Shown here piece after piece: positions 40,298-49,147 of a stretch of 56,360 bases of DNA. Where the stretch lies: contig JAOPZS010000027.1 of NCBI GenBank assembly GCA_025963965.1, positions 1-56,360 on the forward strand, in the 5' to 3' direction. This stretch comes from Solirubrobacterales bacterium (GTDB lineage: Bacteria; Actinomycetota; Thermoleophilia; Solirubrobacterales; Solirubrobacteraceae). The notes under the pieces are model-generated. The model saw nothing but the letters and a program-made list of their open reading frames with translations, made no database searches and had not been told where the DNA came from. The stretch's first letter is position 1. The number at the start of each line of letters is the position of its first letter. A program made the position numbers and the translations under genes.

Positions 40298-40840
40298 ATG
40301 AGCACGCAAGTGAAGGCAGAGACTCGGCGGGGCGACTCGCTGATCGCGCGGATGATCCACAGGGCCGGCTTCAAGGACGAGCCCGAGTTCGTGCTGCGCG
40401 TCGTGCAGCCGGCGCTCGTCGGCATGATCGACGGCACCGTCTCCTCGCTGGCTCCGATCTTCGCCGCGGCGATCGCCTCGAGCTCGCACACGGCGCTGCT
40501 CGTCGGATTCTCCACCGCGCTCGGAGCGGGCGTCAGCATGGGCTGGTCGGAGGCGCTGTCGGACACCGGCGAGGAGACGGGACGAGGCTCCGCCGTCGTG
40601 CGCGGCTCGATCACGGGCGGCATGACGACGCTCGGCGGCCTGTTCCACACGCTCCCGTTCATCATCTCCGACGTGCACAAGGCGCTGATCGTCGCGGGGG
40701 CGGTCGTCGCCGTCGAGCTGTTCGCGATCGCGTGGATCCGCAACCGCTTCCTGAACGTCTCGATGCGCTCCTCGCTGCTCGTCGTCACAGTCGGCGGCGC
40801 GATCGTGCTCGCGATCGGCGTCGGCATCGGCAGCGCCTAG
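40298..40840 (+). CDS. VIT1/CCC1-family membrane transporter
   Basis: A 180-residue protein of the vacuolar-iron-transporter-like family, which exports or stores Fe or Mn in other organisms. PEFVLRVVQPALVGMIDGTV is the typical first segment, followed by FAAAIASSSHTALLVGFSTA, GAGVSMGWSEALSDTGE (acidic metal-site region) and ITGGMTTLGGLFHTLPFII, with two further helices. No ferritin-like N-terminal domain is fused. TATGTT (40285-40290) is seven bases before the ATG. Metal specificity cannot be read from sequence. Confidence 0.8.
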   Translation: MSTQVKAETRRGDSLIARMIHRAGFKDEPEFVLRVVQPALVGMIDGTVSSLAPIFAAAIASSSHTALLVGFSTALGAGVSMGWSEALSDTGEETGRGSAVVRGSITGGMTTLGGLFHTLPFIISDVHKALIVAGAVVAVELFAIAWIRNRFLNVSMRSSLLVVTVGGAIVLAIGVGIGSA

Positions 40841-40964
40841 GCCTCCGCTACCCACGCCGCGCTTCGTGTCCGCCGCGTGAGAACCTGCGCGTGAGCCCTC
40901 AGTCCGCCCGCGAGCGCGTCGCCAGGGCGCTGCGAATCCGGCATTTTGCCCGGAAACCCGCTGG

Positions 40965-41030
40965 TAGACTGATTTCCCCACGCGGGGAAGCCTCCCCGCA
41001 GTTGGTCGTTCTGGACCAGTGAAAGGAGGT
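40965..41030 (+). promoter_or_regulatory. ilvB leader: -10 box, two hairpins and a strong ribosome site
   Basis: TAGACT (40965-40970) may be a -10 box. Hairpin 1 pairs GCGGGGA (40982-40988) with TCCCCGC (40993-40999). Hairpin 2 pairs TGGTC (41003-41007) with GACCA (41014-41018). AAAGGAGGT (41022-41030) is a full-length ribosome site seven bases before the ilvB ATG. A frame through hairpin 2 reads Leu-Val-Val-Leu-Asp-Gln-stop, which could be a leader peptide for attenuation by branched-chain amino acids. Confidence 0.45.
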
Positions 41031-41037
41031 CGGTGAG

Positions 41038-42714
41038 ATGCGCGCAGTCGATGCGTTGATGGAATGTCTGAAGGCGGAGGGCGTCGACGTCGTCTTCGGC
41101 CTCCCCGGCGGGGCGAACCTGCCGACCTACGACGCGCTCGTCAACGGCGGCATCCGCCACATCCTCGTCCGCCACGAGGCCGGCGGCGGCCACGCCGCCG
41201 AGGGCTACGCAAAGGCCACCGGCAAGGTTGGTGTCGCTTTCGCCACGAGCGGCCCCGGCGCGACGAACTTGATCACGCCGATCACCGACGCGATGATGGA
41301 CTCGGTCCCGTGCGTGTTCGTGACCGGACAGGTGCGCACCGAGCTGCTCGGCACCGACGGCTTCCAGGAGGCCGACACGATCGGCATCACGATGCCGATC
41401 GTCAAGCACTCGATCATGATCCAGAGCCCCCAGGAACTGCCCCGCGCGATCCACGAGGCGTTCCACATCGCCCGTACCGGCCGGCCCGGCCCGGTGCTCG
41501 TCGACATCCCGATGGACCTGTCGCGAGCGGAGATCGACTACGAGCCGGTCTCCGACGTGCGCCTGCCCGGCTACCAGCCGCGCGTGGAGGGCAACCAGAA
41601 GCAGATCCGCCAGGCCGCCAAGGCGCTCGCCGCCGCGCAGCGCCCGGTGATCTACGCGGGCGGCGGTGTCGTCAACGCCGAAGGCTCTGAGGAGCTGATC
41701 GAGTTCGCGCGCAGCGATCGCTTCCCCGTCACCTGCACCCTGATGGGCCTCGGCGCCTACCCGGCGCCGGACGCGCAGTGGCTCGGGATGCTCGGCATGC
41801 ACGGCACGCGGGCGGCCAACTACGCGATGGACGAGGCCGACCTGATCTGCGCGGTCGGCGCACGCTTCGACGACCGCATCACAGGCAAGCTCTCAGAGTT
41901 CGCCCCGCGCGCCAAGTTCATCCACATCGACGTCGACCCGGCCGAGATCTCCAAGAACGTGCCCGCGCACATCCCGATCGTCGGCGACGCCAAGCACGTG
42001 CTGGCGAAGCTCGTCGTCGAGTACCGCGCGATCGGCGCCGACCCGGGTCGCCTGGAGGCTTGGTGGAGCCGCATCGAAGGCTGGAAAGCGAAGTACCCGC
42101 TCTCCTATGAGGACTCTGCCGACAGCGAGATCAAGCCGCAGTTCCTGATCCAGGCGCTGGCGGAGGCGACCGGCGGCGAGGCGATCCTCACCAGCGACGT
42201 CGGCCAGCATCAGATGTGGGCTGCCCAGCACTACGACTTCCCGGCGCCCAGGCGCTGGATCAACTCGGGCGGCCTCGGCACGATGGGCTTCGGGCTGCCC
42301 GCGGCGATGGGCGCTGCCGTCGGCTGCCCCGATCGGCTCGTCTGCTGCATCGCCGGCGACGGCTCGGTGCAGATGAACGCCCAGGAGCTCGCCACCTGCG
42401 CGCAGAACGGCATCCCGATCAAGGTCTTCATCATGAACAACGGCTACCTCGGCATGGTGCGCCAGTGGCAGGAGCTGTTCTGGGATGGCAAATACAGCCA
42501 GGTCGACATGGGCGAGTTCCCCGACTTCGTCAAGCTCGCCGAGGCCTACGGCGTCACCGGGCTGCGCTTCGCCGACAAGACGACGCTCGTCGAGGACATC
42601 AAGCGCGCGATCGCGATCGACGGGCCCGTGCTGGTCGACGTGCGAGTCACGCGCGAGGAGAACACCTATCCGATGATCCCGGCCGGGCACGCCGCTCGCG
42701 AGATGGTGGGGTGA
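41038..42714 (+). CDS. ilvB: Acetolactate synthase large subunit
   Basis: IlvB joins pyruvate with pyruvate or 2-oxobutyrate, the first common step to Val, Leu and Ile. The 558-residue ThDP enzyme has the catalytic-Glu region (ILVRHEAGGGHAAEGYAKAT), the FAD-fold middle domain and the C-terminal ThDP motif IAGDGSVQMNAQELATC through MNNGYLGMVRQWQE. It is shorter at the N-terminus than many homologues because no leader extension is present. Its ribosome site is among the best in the window. The GTGA at its end is shared with ilvN. Confidence 0.96.
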   Translation: MRAVDALMECLKAEGVDVVFGLPGGANLPTYDALVNGGIRHILVRHEAGGGHAAEGYAKATGKVGVAFATSGPGATNLITPITDAMMDSVPCVFVTGQVRTELLGTDGFQEADTIGITMPIVKHSIMIQSPQELPRAIHEAFHIARTGRPGPVLVDIPMDLSRAEIDYEPVSDVRLPGYQPRVEGNQKQIRQAAKALAAAQRPVIYAGGGVVNAEGSEELIEFARSDRFPVTCTLMGLGAYPAPDAQWLGMLGMHGTRAANYAMDEADLICAVGARFDDRITGKLSEFAPRAKFIHIDVDPAEISKNVPAHIPIVGDAKHVLAKLVVEYRAIGADPGRLEAWWSRIEGWKAKYPLSYEDSADSEIKPQFLIQALAEATGGEAILTSDVGQHQMWAAQHYDFPAPRRWINSGGLGTMGFGLPAAMGAAVGCPDRLVCCIAGDGSVQMNAQELATCAQNGIPIKVFIMNNGYLGMVRQWQELFWDGKYSQVDMGEFPDFVKLAEAYGVTGLRFADKTTLVEDIKRAIAIDGPVLVDVRVTREENTYPMIPAGHAAREMVG

Positions 42715-43280
42715 GCCCCGTCATGGGTGAACCGGGCACCAAGGAGCCGCTCAGCCTCGAAGAGCTCGAGGCCGCCACGAACATGCGCACCGGACGCAAG
42801 CACGTCCTGTCAATCCTCGTCGAAAACAAGTCGGGCGTGCTGACGCGGATCGCAGGCTTGTTCGCGCGACGCGGCTTCAACATCGCGACGCTCACCGTCG
42901 GGCCGACCGAGGACACCGAGATATCGCGTGTGACGCTGACCGTCGACGGGGCCCTGCATCCGATCGACCAGGTCACCAAGCAGCTGCACAAGCTCGTCAA
43001 CGTCTTGAAGATCCGCGATCTTGAGCCGGGAGACACGGTCGCGCGCGAGCTCGCCCTGTTCAAGGTCACAGCCGACGGAGCGCAGCGCGGCGAGCTGATG
43101 CAGATCGCCGAGATCTTCCGTGGCAAGGTCGTCGACGTCACGAAGCGGGCGATCATCATCGAGGTGACCGGGACCACGGACAAGATCGAGGCGTTCGAGA
43201 CGATGGTCCGGCCGTTCGGCCTGATCGAGATGATGCGGACCGGCGAGATCGCGATCTCGCGCGGGCGGAGCGAGACCTGA
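42711..43280 (+). CDS. ilvN: Acetolactate synthase small (regulatory) subunit
   Basis: IlvN activates IlvB and gives it feedback inhibition by valine. The protein of about 189 residues has an N-terminal extension (GEPGTKEPLSLEELEAATNM), then the ACT domain HVLSILVENKSGVLTRIAGL with GFNIATLTVGPTED, and the C-terminal ACT-like domain (AEIFRGKVVDVTKRAIIIEV). I use the GTG at 42711 that overlaps the ilvB stop; an ATG at 42723 is an equally good alternative. ilvC is not next but lies 9 kb away, beyond the men cluster. Confidence 0.93.
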   Translation: MSPVMGEPGTKEPLSLEELEAATNMRTGRKHVLSILVENKSGVLTRIAGLFARRGFNIATLTVGPTEDTEISRVTLTVDGALHPIDQVTKQLHKLVNVLKIRDLEPGDTVARELALFKVTADGAQRGELMQIAEIFRGKVVDVTKRAIIIEVTGTTDKIEAFETMVRPFGLIEMMRTGEIAISRGRSET

Positions 43281-43284
43281 TCGC

Positions 43285-44736
43285 TTGAGGACGGCGGCCG
43301 CGGCAGACTCTCCCTTCGCGTTGCACGACGCGGAGCGCGAGCGTCTCTCGCGCCGGCTCGCCGGAGCGCTCGCCGCCGCGCGAAGCACCGGACGCGCGCA
43401 CCTCGCCTCGATCACCGTCGCGCTGCCCTCCGGCGGGGACCCCGCCGCCGTCGTCTGCGCCTCGCGCCGCGCCGGCGAGCCGTGGTTCGTGCTCGAGCAG
43501 CCCGAACGGGGCTCGCGAGCGCTCGCCGCGGTCGGCGAGGCGGTCGAGCTGCGCGCGAGCGGGGCGGGTCGCTTCTCCGCGCTGGCCGCTCGCTGGCGCG
43601 AGCTGGCGGCGGATGCCTTCGCCGAGCCCTCCGGCGGGAGCCACGCCGCCGGGCCGCTGGCCCTCGGCGGCCTCAGCTTCGCCCCCGACGGCGCGCAGTC
43701 CCCTCACTGGCGGGGGTTCGGCCCGGCCAGCCTTGTGGTCCCGGAGCTGAGCCTCGCACGCGGCGAGCGGGGCGGGGAGCTTCTCGCCACGATGACGCTG
43801 ACCGCCCTCATGCAGCCCGACGACGATCCGGATCGCGTGCTCGAGCGGCTGCTCGAGCGGCTCGAGGGCCTGCGCGCCGAGCCGCTGCCACTGCTCGACC
43901 CGTCGCCGACAGGGCGGTTCGAGGTGATCAGCGCGATGCCTCCCGAGCACTACGAGCAGGCCGTCGCCCGTGCCGTCGAGCTGATCAGGGCGGGGCGGAT
44001 GCGCAAGATCGTGCTCTCGCGGGAGGTCCAGGTCCACGCGCCACGCGCGTATGACCCCGCGGCGATCTTCGGCGTGCTGCGGGACGAGTTCCCCTCCTGC
44101 TTCGTGTTCTGCGCCGGACGCGGCGACTCGACTCTGATCGCCGCGAGCCCGGAGCTGCTGCTGCGCCGCGAGGGGCAGCGGGTCTCGACGCTCGCGCTCG
44201 CCGCCTCCTCACGGCGAAGCGCCGACCCGGCCGTCGACGCGCACCTCGGCGAGCAGCTGCTGCGCGACCCGAGCTACCGCGAAGAGCACGCGATCGTCGC
44301 GCGCCGGATCGAGCGGATGCTGCGCCCTCACTCGGTCTGGGTGGCCTCGGCGCCCGAGCCCGAGCTCGCGCGGATCGCGAACATCCAGCACCTCGCGACG
44401 CCGATCCGCGCCCAGCTGGCCGCTCCGATCGAGGCGCTCGAGCTGGCCGGGCTGATGCACCCGACCCCCGCCGTCGGCGGCGAGCCGCTGTCGGCGGCCG
44501 CGCCGCTGATCCCGGCGCTCGAGGGCCTGGACCGCGGCTGGTATCTGGGCCCGGTCGGCTGGACGGACACCGCCGGCGACGGCGAGTTCTGCGTGGCGCT
44601 TCGCTGCGCGCTGCTGAGCGGTGCCGTTGCCCGCTGCTACGCCGGCGGCGGAATCGTGCGCGACTCGGTGCCCGAGCGCGAGCTCGCCGAGACCGAGGTC
44701 AAGCTGGCGGCGCTGCTGCCCCTGCTCGCCGGCTGA
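43285..44736 (+). CDS. menF: Isochorismate synthase
   Basis: MenF converts chorismate to isochorismate, the entry to menaquinone. The 483-residue protein belongs to the chorismate-utilising family: an N-terminal variable half, then RAGRMRKIVLSREV, FCAGRGDSTLIAASPELLLR, the metal-site EEHAIVARRIERML and HLATPIRAQL, and the end VGWTDTAGDGEF with CYAGGGIVRDS. The start is a TTG four bases after ilvN. It converges with menD and overlaps its end by 38 bases. Salicylate or anthranilate synthases are related, but the men genes around it decide for MenF. Confidence 0.9.
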   Translation: MRTAAAADSPFALHDAERERLSRRLAGALAAARSTGRAHLASITVALPSGGDPAAVVCASRRAGEPWFVLEQPERGSRALAAVGEAVELRASGAGRFSALAARWRELAADAFAEPSGGSHAAGPLALGGLSFAPDGAQSPHWRGFGPASLVVPELSLARGERGGELLATMTLTALMQPDDDPDRVLERLLERLEGLRAEPLPLLDPSPTGRFEVISAMPPEHYEQAVARAVELIRAGRMRKIVLSREVQVHAPRAYDPAAIFGVLRDEFPSCFVFCAGRGDSTLIAASPELLLRREGQRVSTLALAASSRRSADPAVDAHLGEQLLRDPSYREEHAIVARRIERMLRPHSVWVASAPEPELARIANIQHLATPIRAQLAAPIEALELAGLMHPTPAVGGEPLSAAAPLIPALEGLDRGWYLGPVGWTDTAGDGEFCVALRCALLSGAVARCYAGGGIVRDSVPERELAETEVKLAALLPLLAG

Positions 44737-46486
44737 GCGCCGTCCCGACGGCCTCCCAGACGCGTCCGTGCAGCCGGACATTCGCCTCGCGTTCGCACGG
44801 CACGTGCACGAGCGCCGCGCGTGGCGCGTCGAGCGCGCGCTCGAGCGCCGCGCGGAATCCCGGTCCGTCCTGGACCCGCTCGTAGGCGATCCCGTACAGC
44901 GAAGCCGCCTCTCCGAAGTCCAGTCCTGTCGGCGTCGCGATGTGGCGCGTGTACAGATCGGCGCTGCCTGCGGCGCCCGGCTCGTCGATCCTGGCCATCG
45001 GCGAGTGCGCGACCGGGAGGAAGTCGAAGATCCCGCCCCCGGCGTTGTCGAGCAGCACGATCGTCAGATCGAGGCCGAGGCGCCCGGCGGCCAGCAGGCC
45101 GCCGATATCGTGCGCGAGCGCGACGTCCCCGATCAGCAACAGCGCCGGCCCGTCGCTCGCCGCGGCCGCGCCGAAGGCGCTCGAGACGATCCCGTCGATG
45201 CCGTTGGCGCCGCGGTTGCAGAGCACCCGCGGCGGATCCGGCCGGGCCGGCCAGAAGGTCTCGATGTCTCGCACCGGCATCGAGGAGGCGACGAACAGCG
45301 TTGCCGCCGCCGGCAGCAGCGCGCCCAGCTCGGCCGCGACGGCCGGCTCGCTCAGCGCCGCCGGGCCGATCACGCCGCCGATCGCCTCTGCGGCCAGCTC
45401 ATCGGCGGTGCGCCACCCCTCGAGCCACCCCGGATCCCCGGCGGCGAGCTCGAGGGCGAGCCGCTCGCAGGCCCTTGCGGGCTCGATCGCGAGGCTCGCC
45501 GAGAGCGTGCTCGCCGGATCCTGCCAGGCACCCTCCGGGTCGAGCGCGACCTGCTGTATTCCCGCCAGCGACGCGAGCCACTCCCGCAACGGCTTTGACA
45601 CCGGCAGGTCTCCGACGCGCAGGACGAGGTCGGGGGCGAGATCCTCCAGCGCCGCCGGATGGCGCAGGATCGCGTCGTAGTGCGCGATCGCCGACGAGCC
45701 GCGTCGAGCGCCCGAGAGCGGATCCGCGAGCAGCGGCCAGCCGGCCGCGCGCGCCAGCTCGGCCGCTGCCGGCCCGAGCGGCTCCTCGCGCTCATGCCGT
45801 CCCGCCACGATCACACCGCGGCGCGAGGCGCCGGCCAGCCGGCTGAGCGTCTCGAGGTCGACGTCGGCCGGCGGCGTGCGGTGGCGACGGACGAACGGGC
45901 CCCCGTCGGCCCTGCCGCTGGCGTCCGGCGGCGGCTCGTCAGCTCCGACGAGGGGCTCACGCAGGGGGAAGTTCAGGTGCACCGCCCCGGGCCTGCCCTC
46001 GTGCGCCGTCGCGTAGGCGCGACACGCGAGCGTGCGGATCCAGCGAAGCTGGGCCGCACCCGCCGCCGGCGGCAGCTCGACCTCGAAGAACCACTTCGCG
46101 GCGTCCCCGTAGAGCTTCAGCTGGTCGATCGCCTGGCCGGCGCCGTTCTCGCGCAGCTCGGCCGGCCGGTCGGCCGTCAGCAGCAGCAACGGCACGCGTG
46201 CCTCGCGCGCCTCGACTGCCGGGGCGAGCAGCTGTGCGGCGGCGGTGCCCGACGTGCAGGCGACCGCGACGGGACGGCCCGACGCCTTGGCCATGCCGAG
46301 CGCGAAGAACCCGGCGCAGCGCTCGTCGATGTGCGAGAAGCAGCGCAGGCGCGGCTCGCGCGCGAGCGACAGCACGAGCGGCGCGCTGCGCGAGCCGGGC
46401 GAGGTGCAGGCTGCCCGCATCCCGCAGCGCGCCAGCTCGTCGACGAAGGCCCGGAGCAGCAGATGGGTGTCGGTTGTGCTCGTCAT
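44699..46486 (-). CDS. menD: SEPHCHC synthase
   Basis: MenD is a ThDP enzyme that adds succinic semialdehyde from 2-oxoglutarate to isochorismate. The 595-residue protein has the N-terminal CTSPGSRSAPLVLSLAR with the HIDERCAGFFALGMAKASGR catalytic Glu region, VPLLLLTADRPAELRENGAG, and the C-terminal ThDP motif (LLLIGDVALAHDIGGLLA then LDNAGGGIFDFLP). It is on the minus strand, and only 11 bases separate its ATG from the menH GTG. The menH -10 box overlaps the menD start codon. Its 3' end overlaps menF. Confidence 0.95.
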   Translation of the reverse strand: MTSTTDTHLLLRAFVDELARCGMRAACTSPGSRSAPLVLSLAREPRLRCFSHIDERCAGFFALGMAKASGRPVAVACTSGTAAAQLLAPAVEAREARVPLLLLTADRPAELRENGAGQAIDQLKLYGDAAKWFFEVELPPAAGAAQLRWIRTLACRAYATAHEGRPGAVHLNFPLREPLVGADEPPPDASGRADGGPFVRRHRTPPADVDLETLSRLAGASRRGVIVAGRHEREEPLGPAAAELARAAGWPLLADPLSGARRGSSAIAHYDAILRHPAALEDLAPDLVLRVGDLPVSKPLREWLASLAGIQQVALDPEGAWQDPASTLSASLAIEPARACERLALELAAGDPGWLEGWRTADELAAEAIGGVIGPAALSEPAVAAELGALLPAAATLFVASSMPVRDIETFWPARPDPPRVLCNRGANGIDGIVSSAFGAAAASDGPALLLIGDVALAHDIGGLLAAGRLGLDLTIVLLDNAGGGIFDFLPVAHSPMARIDEPGAAGSADLYTRHIATPTGLDFGEAASLYGIAYERVQDGPGFRAALERALDAPRAALVHVPCEREANVRLHGRVWEAVGTALSRRAGAAAPPA

Positions 46487-46491
46487 AGGAT
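46486..46491 (+). promoter_or_regulatory. menH -10 box over the menD start codon
   Basis: TAGGAT lies six bases before the menH GTG. Its first base is the first base of the divergent menD ATG. Polymerase here and ribosome initiation for menD use overlapping DNA, so expression of the two genes is likely to interfere or be coordinated. Confidence 0.55.
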
Positions 46492-46497
46492 GCGGCC

Positions 46498-47238
46498 GTG
46501 CCAGAGACGCTCGTCCTGCTCCACGGCTTCAGCGGGACGCACCGAGCATGGGACGGCGTCGTCGGGCGCCTGGACCCCGAACGCTACCGCCCGCTCGCCA
46601 TCGACCTCCCGGGGCACGGCGTCGCCTCCGATCATCCATGGCCGATCCGCTTCGAGGACTGCACGCGGGCTGTGCTCGCGGCGGCGCCGGAGCGCTTCGC
46701 GCTGTGCGGCTACTCGCTGGGAGGCAGGGTGGCGCTGCACGTGGCGCTTGCCGCGCCCGAGCGCGTCACTCGCCTGTATCTGATCGCGGCGAACCCGGGC
46801 ATCGAGGACGGCGGGGAGCGGGCTGCGCGGCTCGCCGCCGACGAGCGGCTCGCCCAGCGCCTGGAAGGCGAGCCGTTCGAGCAGTTCATCGAGTCGTGGC
46901 GGACCCAGCCGCTGTTCGCCGCCGATCCGCCCGCGGTCGGCGAGCTGGCGCGCGCCGACCAGCGGCGCAACGAGCCGCTCGCGCTGGCGGCCGTGATGCG
47001 CGGCCTCAGCACCGGCGCGATGACCCCCCTGTGGACGCGCCTCGGCGAGCTCGAGATACCCGTCGCGCTGATCGCTGGCGAGCGCGACGAGAAGTTCGTG
47101 GCGCTCGCGCGCCGCACGCTGGCACTGTTGCGAGACGGGTCGCTGAGCGTGCTGGCGGGCGGTCATGGCCTGCCGCTCGAGGATCCCGGCGGCGTCGCGG
47201 CGGTCCTAGAAGCCCGCGACCCCGAGCCCCGGGGCTGA
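46498..47238 (+). CDS. menH: SHCHC synthase (alpha/beta hydrolase)
   Basis: MenH removes pyruvate from SEPHCHC to give SHCHC. The 246-residue alpha/beta hydrolase has the oxyanion region LVLLHGFSGTHRAWDGV, AIDLPGHGVASDH, the nucleophile elbow LCGYSLGGRVALHVAL, the VALIAGERDEKFVALAR strand with the acid and the catalytic His in VLAGGHGLPLEDPGG. The start GTG has TAGGAT six bases upstream. It converges with menC and overlaps its end by 33 bases. Family members vary in substrate; the gene context decides. Confidence 0.88.
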   Translation: MPETLVLLHGFSGTHRAWDGVVGRLDPERYRPLAIDLPGHGVASDHPWPIRFEDCTRAVLAAAPERFALCGYSLGGRVALHVALAAPERVTRLYLIAANPGIEDGGERAARLAADERLAQRLEGEPFEQFIESWRTQPLFAADPPAVGELARADQRRNEPLALAAVMRGLSTGAMTPLWTRLGELEIPVALIAGERDEKFVALARRTLALLRDGSLSVLAGGHGLPLEDPGGVAAVLEARDPEPRG

Positions 47239-48246
47239 GGGCAGCTCGATCGCGCCTTCCCGCGGCGCCAGCGGGTCCTCCAGGTCCTCGAACAGCCCGA
47301 GTGTCGCCAGCCCGCAATGCGGAAGCGGGCCACGAGAAGCCAGCGCGGCAGCCGCCTGCAGCGCCGCGGCGACGCCGAGGGGGCCGTCGAGGGTCGAGGC
47401 GAGGTAGATCTCGGCTCCCGTGGCGCGGACCAGCGCGGCCGCCGCGAGCAGCGGGCCGATCCCGCCGCAGCGTGAGACCTTCAGGCACACGGCGTCCGCG
47501 ACGCCGGCCGCGAGCGCTCCCGGCTCCCCCGCCGTCTCGTCGATCGCGACCCGCACGGGAACGCGCTCGCGCACCTCGCGGACCGCCGTGAGGCCATGGC
47601 ACGGCTCCTCGACGAGCTCGAGTCCGGCCGGCGCCAGCGCCTCGATCGCGTGCACGGCCTGCTCCACGTCCCAGCCGCCGTTCGCATCGAGCCGCAGCAG
47701 CGCATCCTGGCCGGCGGCGGCGCGCACCGCGGCGATGCGACCGGCGTCGTCGCCGACGCCGACCTTGACCTTCAGGCAGTCGAATCCGTCAGCGACGGCG
47801 CGCGCAGCCTGCTCGGCGGCGCCCGCGCGGTCGACGGCGGTCAGCGTCGCGTTGACCGGGACACGCGTCGCGTGCGCCTCGGTGATCAATGCGGCGACGG
47901 GCTTTCCGGCGCGTTGACCGGCGCGGTCCCAGAGCGCCATGTCGAGTGCGGCGATCGCCTCGGGCAGGTCCTCGACGGCGCGGCAGGCTTCGATCATCTG
48001 CACGCCGGCCATCGGCCCGGAGTCCTCGGCGGCGGCGGCGACCGCGACATATGACTCGAGTGCGCTCCACACGCGGTCCATGTCCGGCCCGTCGTACGCC
48101 GGCAGGGGCGCGGCCTCGCCGTGGCCGGTCACGCCGTCCTCGCCGCTCAGCGTGACGATCGCCAGCTCGCGCTGCGCGATCTCGCCGTAGGAGGTCACGA
48201 TCGGCTCGGTGAGGTGCAGCGTGCGGCGGCGAAGCTCGAGCTTCAC
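47206..48246 (-). CDS. menC: o-Succinylbenzoate synthase
   Basis: MenC dehydrates SHCHC to o-succinylbenzoate. The 346-residue protein is of the enolase superfamily: the N-terminal cap, the catalytic KxK motif in DCLKVKVGVG, metal ligands in LRLDANGGWD, LVEEPC and VRVAIDETAG, and the second lysine in VCLKVSRCGGIG. It starts at a GTG overlapping the menA stop by four bases (GTGA). Related dipeptide epimerases share these residues, but the position in the men cluster supports MenC. Confidence 0.9.
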   Translation of the reverse strand: MKLELRRRTLHLTEPIVTSYGEIAQRELAIVTLSGEDGVTGHGEAAPLPAYDGPDMDRVWSALESYVAVAAAAEDSGPMAGVQMIEACRAVEDLPEAIAALDMALWDRAGQRAGKPVAALITEAHATRVPVNATLTAVDRAGAAEQAARAVADGFDCLKVKVGVGDDAGRIAAVRAAAGQDALLRLDANGGWDVEQAVHAIEALAPAGLELVEEPCHGLTAVREVRERVPVRVAIDETAGEPGALAAGVADAVCLKVSRCGGIGPLLAAAALVRATGAEIYLASTLDGPLGVAAALQAAAALASRGPLPHCGLATLGLFEDLEDPLAPREGAIELPSAPGLGVAGF

Positions 48247-49139
48247 GGGCTGATGCCGCCGCTGGCGAGGATCCCGGCCGCGTACAGCAGGCAGAACAGG
48301 AGCTGAAGCTGACCGGTTCCCGCCAGCGCGGCGTTCAGCGACGGGCCGTCGACGCGGGACCGCACGACCTGGACGAGACGCAGCGCGAGCGGCGCCGAGA
48401 GCCAGGGCAGCAGCAGCCAGGCGGTCATCGAACCCGCGACCCACGGCACCGGCGCGATCACGTAGGCCAGCGCCAGCAGCGCCACGTAGAGGACGCGGGT
48501 GCGCTCGCGGCCGAGCCGCACGGCCAGCGTGCGCTTGCCCGCGCGCCGGTCGGTCTCGAGGTCGCGCACGTTGTTGACGACGAGGATCGCGCTCGCCAGC
48601 AGCCCGACCGGGACCGCGCACACGAACGCCTCCCACGGCAGCTTCTGGACCTGCACGTAGTAAGAGCCCGTGACCGCGACGATCCCGAAGAACAGGAACA
48701 CGAAGAGCTCGCCGAGACCCTCATAGCCGTAGGGGCGGGGCCCGCCCGTGTAGAGCACCCCGGCGAGGATCGAGGCGGCGCCGACGGCCAGCAGCTCCCA
48801 CCCGGCGACGGCGATCAGGTAGGCGCCGCACGCGACGGCCAGCCCGAACGTCACGTACGTCGCGACGAGCACCTGGCTGGGCGGCACGAGCCCGCCGGCC
48901 GTCACGCGAACCGGCCCCAGCCGATCGTCGGTGTCGGCGCCGCGCCGTGCATCTGAGTAGTCGTTGGAGAGGTTCGTGCCGACCTGGATGAAGATCGCTC
49001 CGAGCAGCGCGGCGACGAAGGCGAGCGGATGGAAGTCGCCGTCGCCGAGCGCGAGCGAGGTGCCGACGAGCACCGGCGCGATCGCGGCGGGCAGCGTGCG
49101 CGGCCGTGCGGCCATCAGCCAGATGCGGACCGCTCCCAT
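48243..49139 (-). CDS. menA: 1,4-Dihydroxy-2-naphthoate polyprenyltransferase
   Basis: MenA attaches the prenyl tail to 1,4-dihydroxy-2-naphthoate in the membrane. The 298-residue UbiA-family protein starts at ATG 49139 and has about eight hydrophobic helices. The first Asp-rich motif is [17 protein letters not shown] and the second is [15 protein letters not shown]; both bind the diphosphate through magnesium. [14 protein letters not shown] is typical of bacterial MenA. It starts eight bases after the end of menB and runs into menC. Confidence 0.94.
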   Translation of the reverse strand: MGAVRIWLMAARPRTLPAAIAPVLVGTSLALGDGDFHPLAFVAALLGAIFIQVGTNLSNDYSDARRGADTDDRLGPVRVTAGGLVPPSQVLVATYVTFGLAVACGAYLIAVAGWELLAVGAASILAGVLYTGGPRPYGYEGLGELFVFLFFGIVAVTGSYYVQVQKLPWEAFVCAVPVGLLASAILVVNNVRDLETDRRAGKRTLAVRLGRERTRVLYVALLALAYVIAPVPWVAGSMTAWLLLPWLSAPLALRLVQVVRSRVDGPSLNAALAGTGQLQLLFCLLYAAGILASGGISP

Positions 49140-49147
49140 CGCGACTC

